A stretch of DNA of 64,000 nucleotides from an uncultured Bacteroidales bacterium (GCA_937877455.1 CALFIU010000130.1:9093-73092); one strand, 5' to 3'. Shown: positions 9,452-18,527, counted from the first letter of the stretch. A program made the numbers and translations. The notes: generated from the sequence alone by a model not told the origin.

Positions 9452-11206
9452 ATGTATAGAACACATAATTGCGGTCAGTTGAGGCTCGAAGATGCTGGAA
9501 AAACGGTTACACTTTGCGGTTGGGCACAGAGGATACGTAACCTCGGCGCAATGACTTTCATTGATTTGAGAGATCGTTATGGAATTACTCAATTAGTTTT
9601 TAATATTGACACAAATGCAGAGCTTTGTGGACAAGCGCGTAAAATAGGACGTGAATTTGTTATTCAAGCCATTGGAACAGTGGCAGAACGTAGTAGCAAA
9701 AACAAAGATTTGCCAACAGGTGATATTGAAATCATTGTTAATCAACTTAATATACTAAATAAGTCGGAAATTCCACCGTTTACAATAGAAGAAAACACAG
9801 ATGGTGGCGAAGATTTATTGTTGAAATATCGTTACCTTGACATACGTCGCAAACCAATAATCAATGGGTTGCTTTTGAGAAATAAAATGAGTCTTGAAAC
9901 TCGTAAATTCCTTGATTCTGAAGGATTTATGGAAGTAGAAACTCCAATGTTAATCAAGTCAACACCAGAAGGCGCACGTGATTATGTAGTTCCTTCGAGA
10001 ATACATGCTGGACAGTTTTATGCGTTACCACAAAGCCCACAGCAATATAAACAATTGCTTATGGTGGCTGGCATTGACAAATATTATCAGATTGTAAAAT
10101 GTTTTCGCGATGAGGATTTGCGTGCAGACCGTCAACCAGAATTTACTCAAATAGACTGCGAAATGTCGTTTGTTGAGCAAGAGGATGTTCTTAAAGTGTT
10201 TGAGGGGTTGGCAAAGCACCTTTTCAAAACAGTGAGTGGACTGGATATTGACTATAATTTCCCACGTATGGCATGGCACGATGCAATGGAACAATACGGA
10301 AGCGACAAACCAGACATTCGTTTTGGTATGAAAATTCATAACCTTACCGATGTAGTTAAAAATCACGGATTTAAAGTGTTTGACGATGCAGAATATATCT
10401 GTGGTATTGCAGTAGGTGGTTGTGCAGGATATTCGAGAAAACAAACCGACGAACTCACCGAATGGGTAAAACGTCCGCAAGTTGGAGCTAAGGGTTTAGT
10501 TTATATAAAATATAATGAGGACGGCTCGATAAAATCATCAGTTGATAAGTTTTATAGTCAAGACGACCTTAAACTTATTGCACAAACAGCAGGAGCAGGT
10601 ACAGGCGACTTGGTGTTGATTCTTTGCGGAAAAAAACTCCAAACACTTGTTGCAATGGGAACTTTACGCTTAGAAATGGCAAACCGTCTTAATTTGCGCG
10701 ACAAAAATATTTTTGCACCGCTTTGGGTGGTAGATTTTCCGCTTTTTGAATGGGACGAAAACGAACAACGCCTTTCGCCAATGCATCACCCATTTACATC
10801 GCCCAAAAAAGAAGATATACCTATGCTTGACACTAATCCAGAAAAGGTTAGAGCAAATGCTTACGATTTGGTTATCAATGGAGTAGAAGTTGGAGGTGGT
10901 AGCATAAGAATTCACGATAGCAATCTTCAAGTAAAGATGTTTAATCTACTTGGATTTACATCAGAAAAAGCCGAAAGTCAATTTGGATGTTTAATTAACG
11001 CATTTAAATATGGAGCTCCTCCTCATGGTGGATTGGCGTTTGGGCTTGATAGATGGGCAGCATTGTTAAATGGCTCAGATTCTATCAAAGATGTAATTGC
11101 ATTCCCAAAAAACAATGCAGCACGAGATGTTATGATAGATGCTCCTTCATTTATTTCGCAAGAACAGCTTGATGAACTTGCTCTTAAAATAAATCCTCAG
11201 CAATAA
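9452..11206 (+). CDS. aspS: Aspartyl-tRNA synthetase
   Basis: AspS charges tRNA-Asp. The 584-aa length is typical of the bacterial type. It opens with an OB-fold anticodon-binding domain (CGWAQRIRNLGAMTFIDLRD). Class II motif 2 is seen at QCFRDEDLRAD-like KCFRDEDLRADRQPEFTQID. Motif 3 is at PPHGGLAFGLDRW near residue 540. The middle GAD-type insertion of bacterial AspRS is present. A strong terminator follows, so this is probably a single-gene unit. Confidence 0.97.
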   Translation: MYRTHNCGQLRLEDAGKTVTLCGWAQRIRNLGAMTFIDLRDRYGITQLVFNIDTNAELCGQARKIGREFVIQAIGTVAERSSKNKDLPTGDIEIIVNQLNILNKSEIPPFTIEENTDGGEDLLLKYRYLDIRRKPIINGLLLRNKMSLETRKFLDSEGFMEVETPMLIKSTPEGARDYVVPSRIHAGQFYALPQSPQQYKQLLMVAGIDKYYQIVKCFRDEDLRADRQPEFTQIDCEMSFVEQEDVLKVFEGLAKHLFKTVSGLDIDYNFPRMAWHDAMEQYGSDKPDIRFGMKIHNLTDVVKNHGFKVFDDAEYICGIAVGGCAGYSRKQTDELTEWVKRPQVGAKGLVYIKYNEDGSIKSSVDKFYSQDDLKLIAQTAGAGTGDLVLILCGKKLQTLVAMGTLRLEMANRLNLRDKNIFAPLWVVDFPLFEWDENEQRLSPMHHPFTSPKKEDIPMLDTNPEKVRANAYDLVINGVEVGGGSIRIHDSNLQVKMFNLLGFTSEKAESQFGCLINAFKYGAPPHGGLAFGLDRWAALLNGSDSIKDVIAFPKNNAARDVMIDAPSFISQEQLDELALKINPQQ

Positions 11207-11221
11207 AATTTTAGTAATATC

Positions 11222-11260
11222 CAACGGTGGAATTGTTATAAATTCCGCCGTTGAATTTTT
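11222..11260 (+). terminator. Terminator after aspS
   Basis: A 13-bp stem (11222-11234 with 11241-11253, one G-U pair), a 6-nt loop and a following T-run lie just past the aspS stop. Confidence 0.8.
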
Positions 11261-11275
11261 TATAAAAGCAACACT

Positions 11276-11626
11276 ATGGCAACAACCAATGAAATTTCTG
11301 TTTTAAAATCGATGCAGCATGCTTGCAGAAATATTATTTCGGTATCTAACGCATTTGTTAATGCCAACGATTTAACCGATAAGGAAATAGTTTTTGATAA
11401 TGTTTATATGAACCTTGTGGTAATTAGTGAGGCTAATATGAAAATTTCAGACAAGACAAAGGCTGAGTTTGATATTATCCGTTGGGACAATATTGAGTCT
11501 TATACTGCCGAAATAGTTAGCGATTATCATGCTGTTGATATAGGAAAAATTGTTGCGGTGTGTAAATATCTTGTTCCATCTCTCATAACAAAACTTGATA
11601 AGATTATTTCTCAATTGGCTGATTAA
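11276..11626 (+). CDS. HepT/DUF86-like protein lacking the catalytic motif
   Basis: The 116-aa protein aligns by eye with HepT/DUF86, the four-helix toxin of HepT-MntA systems. FDNVYMNLVVISEAN (residues 40-54) matches the NLEIIGEAAN helix, and SDYHAVDIGKIV (82-93) matches the HDYFGVDLEIVW helix. The conserved RxxxxHxY RNase/AMPylation site reads T77...S82-D-Y84 here, so Arg and His are missing and only Tyr is kept. No MntA nucleotidyltransferase is adjacent. It begins 16 nt after the aspS terminator and its stop lies 4 nt before the MBL gene. It is probably a domesticated or dead member. The alignment is visual only. Confidence 0.5.
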   Translation: MATTNEISVLKSMQHACRNIISVSNAFVNANDLTDKEIVFDNVYMNLVVISEANMKISDKTKAEFDIIRWDNIESYTAEIVSDYHAVDIGKIVAVCKYLVPSLITKLDKIISQLAD

Positions 11627-11630
11627 CAAA

Positions 11631-12272
11631 ATGAAGATAGAAATTTATCGTTTTAATTTATTTGAAGAAAATACTTACGTTGTCTATGACAATACTGGTG
11701 AATGTGTGATTGTTGACCCGGGTTGTTATTCGCAAGAAGAACAAGATTTTTTGTTAGCAAGAATAAAAAAACTTACCCTAAAGCCAAAGTATATTGTAAA
11801 TACGCATTGCCATAGCGATCATATTTTGGGTGTGGATTTTGTAAAAAAAACATACAATATACCATTTGTTGCCAATCGTGCCGATGAATATTTACTTAAA
11901 GATGCCCAAAAATTTGCATCAGCATGGGGTTGGAATGTAAAAACTGGATTAGAAATAGATATTGATGCAAAAGAAGGACATCAAATTTTGTTTGGTAATA
12001 GCAAACTTGAAATACTACACACACCCGGACATACACCAGGACAGATAGCTATTTATAGCAACGATGATAAATTTATGTTTGTTGGTGATACTATTTTTAA
12101 AGGAACAGTTGGACGTACTGACTTGCCTGGTGGAAATTATAATCAAATGATGTTGTCGATTCGCGAAAAAATTTTGAAAATGCCTTCTGATTTTGTAATT
12201 TTTCCTGGACATGGTCCTGAAACATCAATTGGCGTAGAAATACAGACAAATCCAATGCTTTTTGATGATTAG
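11631..12272 (+). CDS. MBL-fold metallo-hydrolase (glyoxalase II-like)
   Basis: The 213-aa product has the zinc-binding motif THCHSDH (residues 58-64), then HTPGHTPGQIAIY, FVGDTIF and IFPGHGPET, in the order and spacing of GloB/YcbL-type hydrolases. It lacks the extra C-terminal substrate domain of classical glyoxalase II, so it is closer to the single-domain YcbL class. The ATG at 11631 is chosen because the sequence MKIEIYRFNLFEENTYVVYD is the usual family start; an upstream in-frame start would overlap the HepT-like gene. Confidence 0.88.
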   Translation: MKIEIYRFNLFEENTYVVYDNTGECVIVDPGCYSQEEQDFLLARIKKLTLKPKYIVNTHCHSDHILGVDFVKKTYNIPFVANRADEYLLKDAQKFASAWGWNVKTGLEIDIDAKEGHQILFGNSKLEILHTPGHTPGQIAIYSNDDKFMFVGDTIFKGTVGRTDLPGGNYNQMMLSIREKILKMPSDFVIFPGHGPETSIGVEIQTNPMLFDD

Positions 12273-12281
12273 TTTAATGTA

Positions 12282-13271
12282 ATGAGTTTTTGCGAATTTT
12301 TTTTGTTTCTAAAAACCTTAACAACAAAAAAAATTTTTAATTTTTTGTTGCGAGAGGTTATGAAATTTTGGGCATTTTCTAAAAAAAAAATCAAGTTTTT
12401 GGGTGTTCCATGGTCGGTTTCTGTTGAACCATGCAATATTTGTAACTTAAAATGCAAGCAATGTCCTTCGGGTTTAGGACTTTTGAAAAGAGAACGAACA
12501 AATATAAAAATTAGTGATTTTTGTCAGGTTGTAGACCAAATATATTCTACAACATTAAATCTTTTTCTTTATTTTCAAGGAGAACCATTTGTAAATAAGC
12601 ATTTTATCGAAATGGTAAAATATGCCAAACAAAAAAATATTTATACCGTTACCAGTTCCAACGGACATTTTATTGATATGGATACTGCAGAAAAAACTGT
12701 TCTTTCGGGGCTTGACAAAATTATTATTTCGCTTGATGGATACAATCAACAAACGTATGAGGTATATAGAAAAGGTGGAAATTTTTCCGTTGTTTTAAAA
12801 GCAATAGAAAATTTGTCGGTTGCTAAAAAAAAAATGCACAAAAAAAATCCAATTATAGAAGTTCAGACACTTGCAACGAGTTATAACGAAAATAATCTAA
12901 AAAAAATAAAAAAAATGGCATTTTTGCTTGGTGCAGACAAGTTTGCTATAAAAACAATGCAAATAGAAGTTGGTGATTATGAGTTTTTTTTGCCCAAGAA
13001 TAATAAACTTTCTCGATACGAAAAAAAAACAGATGGAACATATCAATTAAAAAGAAAAGTAAAGTTTTGTAGTCGTGTTTTTGATTCTGCTGTGGTTTCA
13101 AGTAAACTTGATGTTGTGCCTTGTTGCTATGATAAAGATACAAATTTTGTGCTGGGAAATATATCGCAAAAATCTTTTAATGAGATTGTTAAAGGAAAAA
13201 AAACATTAGAATTTTTAACTCTTATATTGAGTAAAAAACGACCAAACATTTGTGAAAATTGTGTAGGTTAA
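12282..13271 (+). CDS. Radical SAM protein with SPASM domain
   Basis: The 329-aa protein has the radical SAM cluster motif C54-x3-C58-x2-C61 within PCNICNLKCKQCPSG. It also has KIIISLDGYNQQTYEVYRKG, typical of SPASM-type enzymes. The C-terminus holds further cysteines (KFCSRVF, VVPCCYD, NICENC) that would bind an auxiliary iron-sulfur cluster. This subfamily includes peptide modifiers and lipid or sugar modifying enzymes. No precursor peptide or other target gene lies nearby, so the substrate is unknown. It starts 9 nt after the MBL gene. Confidence 0.88.
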   Translation: MSFCEFFLFLKTLTTKKIFNFLLREVMKFWAFSKKKIKFLGVPWSVSVEPCNICNLKCKQCPSGLGLLKRERTNIKISDFCQVVDQIYSTTLNLFLYFQGEPFVNKHFIEMVKYAKQKNIYTVTSSNGHFIDMDTAEKTVLSGLDKIIISLDGYNQQTYEVYRKGGNFSVVLKAIENLSVAKKKMHKKNPIIEVQTLATSYNENNLKKIKKMAFLLGADKFAIKTMQIEVGDYEFFLPKNNKLSRYEKKTDGTYQLKRKVKFCSRVFDSAVVSSKLDVVPCCYDKDTNFVLGNISQKSFNEIVKGKKTLEFLTLILSKKRPNICENCVG

Positions 13272-13343
13272 TAATGTTATTAAAAAAAATAAAAGTATGA
13301 AAAAACAAACTTTTTGGTGGTAAACCCACGTTTTTTCTAATTC

Positions 13344-13377
13344 TTGTTTTTTTAATAACAACAAATTATTATCTTTG
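13344..13377 (+). promoter_or_regulatory. Probable promoter of accD
   Basis: TTG at 13344-13346, a 23-bp spacer and TATCTTTG at 13370-13377. The -7 element is a full match; the spacer is at the long end. Confidence 0.55.
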
Positions 13378-13395
13378 CAAAAAAATTATTATAAT

Positions 13396-14238
13396 ATGGG
13401 TTGGTTTAATCGATTACAACAAGGTATCAATACCGAAACCAAGGATAAGAAGGAAATAAAGGAAGGATTGTGGTATAAATGCCCCAATTGCAAAAAGATT
13501 GTTCCGATGGACGATCATAACGAAAATCTTGGAGTATGTGATGGGTGCGGATTTCACGACAAGATTTCCACATTAGAATATTTTTCTATAATTTTTGACG
13601 ATAATCAATATACCGAGTTATTTCAAAATCTTCGCGCATCAGATCCGTTGAAGTTTAAAGACAAAAAAAAATATACAGATAGAGTGGTAGCAGTAGAGCA
13701 ATCTACTGGGCTTAATGAGGCAATGACTTCGGCTGTTGGTAAAATAGAAGAGCTTGATGTTGTGGTATGTTCCATGAATTTTGAATTTATTGGAGGTTCA
13801 ATGGGAAGTGTTGTTGGCGAAAAAATTGCACGTTCGGTGGATTATTGCATAGAAAAACATTTGCCATTAGTTATATTTTCAAAATCGGGTGGTGCAAGAA
13901 TGATGGAAGGTGCAATTTCGCTTATGCAGATGGCAAAGACATCGGCAAAACTTACTCAACTTTCCGACGCTAAGTTGCCTTATATTTCTGTAATGCTTGA
14001 CCCTACAACTGGCGGTGTGTCTGCTTCTTATGCAATGCTTGGTGATATTAACATGAGCGAACCAGGAGCTCTTATTGGTTTTGCAGGTCCTCGTGTAATT
14101 AGAGAATTTATTGGTAGAGATTTGCCTGAAGGTTTTCAACGTAGCGAGTTCTTGCTTGAGCATGGTTTTCTCGACTACATTGCTCCTCGAAAAGAAATGA
14201 AACAAACTATTGCAAGGTTTATAAGAATGATGATGTAA
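13396..14238 (+). CDS. accD: Acetyl-CoA carboxylase carboxyltransferase subunit beta
   Basis: AccD forms the carboxyltransferase with AccA and makes malonyl-CoA for fatty-acid synthesis. The 280-aa product has the N-terminal zinc ribbon C29-x2-C32 ... C48-x2-C51. The crotonase-like core includes FEFIGGSMGSVVGEKI and SKSGGARMMEGAISLMQMAK. The frame extends upstream to a TTG inside the promoter; ATG 13396 is preferred. accA is not in the window, as is common when the subunits are encoded apart. Confidence 0.95.
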   Translation: MGWFNRLQQGINTETKDKKEIKEGLWYKCPNCKKIVPMDDHNENLGVCDGCGFHDKISTLEYFSIIFDDNQYTELFQNLRASDPLKFKDKKKYTDRVVAVEQSTGLNEAMTSAVGKIEELDVVVCSMNFEFIGGSMGSVVGEKIARSVDYCIEKHLPLVIFSKSGGARMMEGAISLMQMAKTSAKLTQLSDAKLPYISVMLDPTTGGVSASYAMLGDINMSEPGALIGFAGPRVIREFIGRDLPEGFQRSEFLLEHGFLDYIAPRKEMKQTIARFIRMMM

Positions 14239-14257
14239 TTTATATTGTATTAAAATA

Positions 14258-14300
14258 AACAAAAATGCCGATGCAAAATATATGTATCGGCATTTTTGTT
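14258..14300 (+). terminator. Hairpin terminator after accD
   Basis: A 15-bp perfect stem (14258-14272 with 14286-14300), extendable by two pairs, ends in TTTTTGTT. It separates accD from the GT2 gene. Confidence 0.75.
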
Positions 14301-14362
14301 AAAAAAAGTGCCGAATAGGATAAAAAAACTTCCAAAAAAATTTAGTTTAATATGCTTTTTTC

Positions 14363-14370
14363 TAATTTTG
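14363..14370 (+). promoter_or_regulatory. -7 promoter element of the GT2 operon
   Basis: TAATTTTG ends 15 bp before the ATG at 14386. No clear -33 element was found. It supports the start at 14386 over the longer open frame. Confidence 0.45.
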
Positions 14371-14385
14371 CCCGATAGAAAAGTA

Positions 14386-15537
14386 ATGATGGGAGAATTG
14401 TTAAAAAATTTCTTTTGGGTGCAGCCTACCATCGCAACGTGGTTCGCTTACGCATTTGTATTATTTTGGTTGGTACAAATGTGTTATTATATTTTTGTTT
14501 TTATGCGAATAGGGCGGCGAGTAAAACCAAAAGAATATCAACCTATTGTGCCTGTTTCTGTTGTTATTTGTGCAAAAAATGAGTCGGAAAATCTAAAAGA
14601 ACGACTAAAATTTGTATTGGAGCAAGATTATCCAGAATTTGAAGTTATTGTTGTCAACGATTCGTCAACCGATGATACAATAATGGTGCTAAACGAGTTT
14701 AAAAAATTTTATAAAAATTTGTATGTAACAGAAATAGAGCGCGATAAACGATTTGGTCATGGAAAAAAACTTGCTCTAACAATAGGTATAAAGGCAGCTA
14801 AATATGAATGGCTTTTGCTAACAGATGCCGATTGTAAGCCAGAATCGAAGTATTGGATTCGTACCATGGCACAAAATTTTACCGATGACACAGATTTTGT
14901 GCTTGGCTACGGTGGTTATGAAGAAAAACGTGGATTATTCAACAAACTTTTACGTTATGATGCTGGTTTTATAGCATTGCAATATTTTACTTACGCCGAA
15001 GTTGGTATGCCGTATATGGGTGTTGGACGAAATTTGGCATATCGTAAGTCGTTGTTTTTCAAAACAAAAGGATTTGCATCGCATAGTAGGCTAATGTCGG
15101 GAGATGATGATATTTTTGTTAACGACAATGCAGTAAAAAATAAAGTAAAACTTGAATACAATCCTCACGGATTTACAAGTTGTGTTCCACAAGAAAATTT
15201 TTCAAAGTGGAATCATCAAAAACAGCGTCATTTTACAGCATCAGAGCGTTATAAAACATCGCATAAGTTGGTGCTTGGACTTGAACAGTTGTCGAGAACA
15301 TTGTTTTATCTTCTTGCAGTAATATTGGCATTTGTTTGGCCAATTTCTTTGGGCGTTGGTGTTTTGTTTTTACTAAGATATTTTGTATTTTTGTACACTA
15401 TAATAAAAACATCTAAACGGTTTAATATAAAAGGTGTGTCTGGTTGGGCTATATTGTTCGATTTTGTTCTGCCTTATATTAATTTGGTGCAATTATTGTT
15501 AAGTAAATTTCGCAGGGACAGACTCACATGGAAGTAG
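14386..15537 (+). CDS. Membrane-bound family 2 glycosyltransferase
   Basis: The 383-aa protein begins with a membrane helix (ATWFAYAFVLFWLVQMCYYI). A GT-A domain follows, with VSVVICAKNESENLKERL, the nucleotide loop VIVVNDSSTDDT, LLTDADCKP (the DxD-like metal site) and a QKQRHFTASERYK (QxxRW-like) motif. Two or more membrane helices close it. This is the layout of processive or lipid-linked sugar transferases. ATG 14386 follows a -7 element, and another ATG is at 14389. The gene overlaps the sigma factor start by 10 nt, implying translational coupling. The product is not predictable from sequence alone. Confidence 0.85.
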   Translation: MMGELLKNFFWVQPTIATWFAYAFVLFWLVQMCYYIFVFMRIGRRVKPKEYQPIVPVSVVICAKNESENLKERLKFVLEQDYPEFEVIVVNDSSTDDTIMVLNEFKKFYKNLYVTEIERDKRFGHGKKLALTIGIKAAKYEWLLLTDADCKPESKYWIRTMAQNFTDDTDFVLGYGGYEEKRGLFNKLLRYDAGFIALQYFTYAEVGMPYMGVGRNLAYRKSLFFKTKGFASHSRLMSGDDDIFVNDNAVKNKVKLEYNPHGFTSCVPQENFSKWNHQKQRHFTASERYKTSHKLVLGLEQLSRTLFYLLAVILAFVWPISLGVGVLFLLRYFVFLYTIIKTSKRFNIKGVSGWAILFDFVLPYINLVQLLLSKFRRDRLTWK

Positions 15538-16169
15538 AAGTAAATACATCTTTTTCGGATAAGGCTAAAGCTGATCTGATATTGGTGAAGCAAGCACAAA
15601 ATGGCAGTCAGAAAGCATTTGCCGAGTTGCTAAAGCGTTACCGCGAATCGGTATATTATATGGTTTTAAAAATGGTGCGCAATAAAGACGATGCCGAAGA
15701 TCTTACAATAGAAGCTTTTGGTAAAGCTTTTAAAAACATACATTTGTATTTGCCTAACAATGCTTTTAGTACTTGGTTGTTTAAAATAGCATCTAATAAT
15801 ACAATTGATTTTTTGAGATGTAATAAAATGTCAAAAAATTCGATACCTATTGAAAATGTTGCTGTGGATTTGGGCGACAATGTTTCTTATAGCAATGGCA
15901 ATTTTATAGCAACGCTTCGGGACCCTGAGGAAAAATTGGTTAAAGAGCAGCGTGAAAACATTTTACGAAATATTGTAAAGCAGTTGCATCACGATTATCG
16001 ACAAATTATTGAAATGCGTTATTTTGAAGAAAAATCTTACCAAGAAATAGCCCAAGAACTTGGAATACCACTTGGCACTGTAAAGGCGCGATTGTTTAGA
16101 AGTCGTGAACTTTTGCTCGGTATTATCAAAAATACTGAAATAAACAACAAAGATGAGGAGTTTGTTTAG
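15528..16169 (+). CDS. ECF-type RNA polymerase sigma factor
   Basis: The 213-aa protein has sigma region 2 (FAELLKRYRESVYYMVLKMV, then AEDLTIEAFGKAFKNI) and region 4 (YRQIIEMRYFEEKSYQEIAQ followed by LGIPLGTVKARLFRSRELL). There is no adjacent anti-sigma gene with a transmembrane helix. Group identity within the ECF classes is not assigned. The start overlaps the GT2 stop and the gene ends 3 nt before rsmG, so all three are probably cotranscribed. Confidence 0.92.
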   Translation: MEVEVNTSFSDKAKADLILVKQAQNGSQKAFAELLKRYRESVYYMVLKMVRNKDDAEDLTIEAFGKAFKNIHLYLPNNAFSTWLFKIASNNTIDFLRCNKMSKNSIPIENVAVDLGDNVSYSNGNFIATLRDPEEKLVKEQRENILRNIVKQLHHDYRQIIEMRYFEEKSYQEIAQELGIPLGTVKARLFRSRELLLGIIKNTEINNKDEEFV

Positions 16170-16172
16170 GCA

Positions 16173-16781
16173 ATGGTTTCGATAATTTTTAAATATTTTG
16201 ATTCGTTGTCTGATATTCAAAAGCAGCAATTTGAACAGTTGGGCGAATTGTATGGCTATTGGAACGAAAAAATAAATGTTATTTCGCGCGCTGACATTGG
16301 GCATTTATACGAAAGACATGTTTTACATTCGTTAAGTATTGCTAAGTTTAATTTACTGAACGAGAGTTTTGATATACTTGATGTTGGAACGGGCGGGGGA
16401 TTTCCAGGCATTCCGTTGGCTATTTTTTATCCCCAAAAAAAATTTACTTTGATAGATTCAATTGGAAAAAAAATAAGTGTTGCTAACGATGTATCCCAAA
16501 AACTTGGCTTAAAAAATGTGGTTGCAATAAAGACAAAAAGTACGTGTTTCAACAAAAAATTTGATACAATTGTTAGTCGTGCTGTAACAGCGTTTCCTGA
16601 ATTTGTTAAGATGACAAAAAATAATCTTGTTAACAAAGGGGGAAAGATTGTTTATCTTAAAGGCGGAGATTTTCAAGAAGAAATAAAACCATTCGCTAAT
16701 AAAACAGAAATTTTTAATATTTCTGATGTTTTTAAGGAAGAATTTTTTGAAACAAAAAAGATAATAAAATTTATGTTGTAA
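16173..16781 (+). CDS. rsmG: 16S rRNA (guanine527-N7)-methyltransferase
   Basis: RsmG methylates G527 of 16S rRNA using SAM. The 202-aa product has the SAM-binding motif DILDVGTGGGFPGIPLAI. The N-terminus (YGYWNEKINVISRADIGHLY) and ERHVLHSL are family hallmarks. The C-terminus contains KGGDFQEEI, the usual RsmG lysine-glycine-glycine motif. It ends just before a bidirectional terminator. Confidence 0.95.
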   Translation: MVSIIFKYFDSLSDIQKQQFEQLGELYGYWNEKINVISRADIGHLYERHVLHSLSIAKFNLLNESFDILDVGTGGGFPGIPLAIFYPQKKFTLIDSIGKKISVANDVSQKLGLKNVVAIKTKSTCFNKKFDTIVSRAVTAFPEFVKMTKNNLVNKGGKIVYLKGGDFQEEIKPFANKTEIFNISDVFKEEFFETKKIIKFML

Positions 16782-16784
16782 TAA

Positions 16785-16816
16785 AAAAAGCACGTATAAA
16801 ACTATACGCGCTTTTT
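16785..16816. terminator. Bidirectional terminator between rsmG and the TerB-like gene
   Basis: A 14-bp stem (16785-16798 with 16803-16816) with an AAAAAG/CTTTTT base and a 4-nt loop lies between convergent genes. Confidence 0.85.
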
Positions 16817-16837
16817 ATTGATTATTAGCATTATATG

Positions 16838-17404
16838 CTAAAAAAACGAATTTACTGCTTGAGCCATAGATTTTAGTCCTTTTGATAAAAATCCTGCCGA
16901 CATATCTTGCGTTGGAGTAGGAGGGGTGTAATAAAAGACTTTTTCGTATTCTATATTATCTCCTTTTTCTTTTTCAATAGTAGTACGAATTTTTTCGTAA
17001 ATTTCGTTGGAAATATCGAGTTTGCCCGCTATATATTTCATATATACTGATTCGGAATCGTGTACAACGTTGTTGGCAAAAGCGGTGTAAAACATGTCTG
17101 CCATCAACGAATATTTTAAATCGGTATTTTTTACAAGTTCTGTCCAACGAGAGTATTTGTTGCTGTCGTATTTTTCTGTGTTAGCTATTATTGCGTTAAT
17201 AATCTTTGGGTCGTCAATGTTAGCACGTTTGCAAATTGCTGTTATGGTTGCTAATTCTTTTTCGTCGATGCTACCATCTGCCCACGCCAACGAAGCTATC
17301 ATACTAACGTAGGCTATCTTTTCGCCAAGGGAATACTGTGTCATTGGTTGATTGTTGATTCCAATTTGGCTTAAAAATTTGTCTGTTAATTCTAATTCGT
17401 CCAT
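16838..17404 (-). CDS. TerB-like domain protein
   Basis: The 188-aa protein contains an acidic helical domain: SLAWADGSIDEKELATITAI is the TerB-type helix-Asp-Gly-helix motif, repeated weakly as TAFANNVVHDSESVYMKYIA. No signal peptide or membrane segment is visible, so it is probably cytosolic. TerB-family proteins can bind metal or sit with stress systems, but no other ter genes are near. The segment DMSAGFLSKGLKSMAQAVNSFF forms an amphipathic C-terminus. Function is unknown. Confidence 0.7.
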   Translation of the reverse strand: MDELELTDKFLSQIGINNQPMTQYSLGEKIAYVSMIASLAWADGSIDEKELATITAICKRANIDDPKIINAIIANTEKYDSNKYSRWTELVKNTDLKYSLMADMFYTAFANNVVHDSESVYMKYIAGKLDISNEIYEKIRTTIEKEKGDNIEYEKVFYYTPPTPTQDMSAGFLSKGLKSMAQAVNSFF

Positions 17405-17506
17405 ATAAAAAAAATATTTCTGTTTTTTGAAGCGTAACTTTTAGTTTATTTTTGTTTGCTAATCGTAAAAGTAAATAATTTCGGTTTTATAAAAAAATAG
17501 TTTAAC

Positions 17507-17532
17507 AAATTTTATGAAAAAACATAAAATTT
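17507..17532. repeat. AT-only inverted repeat upstream of cheR
   Basis: AAATTTTATG and CATAAAATTT form a perfect 10-bp stem around six A residues. It lies in a 289-bp spacer between divergent genes (17405-17693), with no other clear feature in the spacer. Confidence 0.4.
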
Positions 17533-17693
17533 AGTTTTTTTTGTATTTAGTTTAAAAAATATGCCAATTGGTTTTTAAAAAACATTAAAATTTGTTTTTT
17601 ACCACAAAAATTAATAAATGAATAATTTTTCTATGATTATGGTTGCTTTTATGAGTAGTAACTTGCAAAAAAAACTTTTAAATAAAAAAATCA

Positions 17694-18524
17694 ATGGAAG
17701 TTTCTTCTGAAGATATATTAAGGATTCAAAAATCTATAAAAAATGTTTCTTCTTACGATTTTTGTGATTATTCAGAAAAATCTTTTGCTCGTCGTATTGA
17801 AAAGATATTAACCGACCGCGATATTTCTGTTGATACGCTTATAAAAAATCTTGAAAGAGATTATAATTTTCTTGAAGATATTGTTCAAGGAATTACAGTA
17901 AATACTACTGAACTTTTTCGTAATCCAGAATCGTGGATTAATATAAAAAAACTAATTTTATCACGTTATTCTAATCAAAAAAATATAAATATTTGGCATT
18001 GTGGATGTAGCAATGGACTTGAAGTTTATTCTCTTTTGATGTTGTTGAGCGAACTTGGTTTGTTTGACAAGGTTAGCATTTATGGGTCTGATATTAATTG
18101 TCGCATATTAAAAAAGGCATCGTTGGGTAGGTATAAGTATAGGGACGTAGTGGAACATATTAATAATTTTGATTTGGTTTTTAATTCTCCCGAAAATGGA
18201 GACGGCACTATACCTATAAGCAAATATATGGATATAAATAAATTTCGCGATTATGTTCAGATTAAAAAAAGTCTTGTGGAAAAACCAGTTTTTATAAAAC
18301 ACGATTTAGTAAGCCTTGAAAACATTATTGATGCTAAGTTTCATATTATTTTTTGTCGCAATGTGTTGATTTATTTTAATAATGATTTGCAACAAAGGGT
18401 TGTAAAATTTTTTCGTGATAATCTTTTTGATGGTGGCTCGTTGATTATAGGTAAGCATGAAGGTATAATAGGGTATTCTGCCACGCTTTTTGATAAGTAT
18501 GAAAATATTTTTATAAAAAAATGA
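17694..18524 (+). CDS. CheR-type protein-glutamate methyltransferase
   Basis: CheR enzymes methylate glutamates of chemoreceptors using SAM. The 276-aa sequence has the N-terminal helical region, GITVNTTELFRNPESW (the CheR FFR-type loop), the SAM-binding IWHCGCSNGLEVYSLLMLLS, and IIFCRNVLIYFN, the CheR hallmark. It ends with GGSLIIGKHEGI. No chemoreceptor, CheA, CheB or flagellar gene is in the window. In Bacteroidota, solitary CheR proteins occur with hybrid kinase systems, so the role here is uncertain. Confidence 0.88.
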   Translation: MEVSSEDILRIQKSIKNVSSYDFCDYSEKSFARRIEKILTDRDISVDTLIKNLERDYNFLEDIVQGITVNTTELFRNPESWINIKKLILSRYSNQKNINIWHCGCSNGLEVYSLLMLLSELGLFDKVSIYGSDINCRILKKASLGRYKYRDVVEHINNFDLVFNSPENGDGTIPISKYMDINKFRDYVQIKKSLVEKPVFIKHDLVSLENIIDAKFHIIFCRNVLIYFNNDLQQRVVKFFRDNLFDGGSLIIGKHEGIIGYSATLFDKYENIFIKK

Positions 18525-18527
18525 TTA

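Noticed and set aside
17618..17710. Short open frame of about 30 codons ahead of cheR
   Set aside because: It overlaps the cheR start, has no family features or attenuation-like structure, and is of a length expected by chance in AT-rich DNA.
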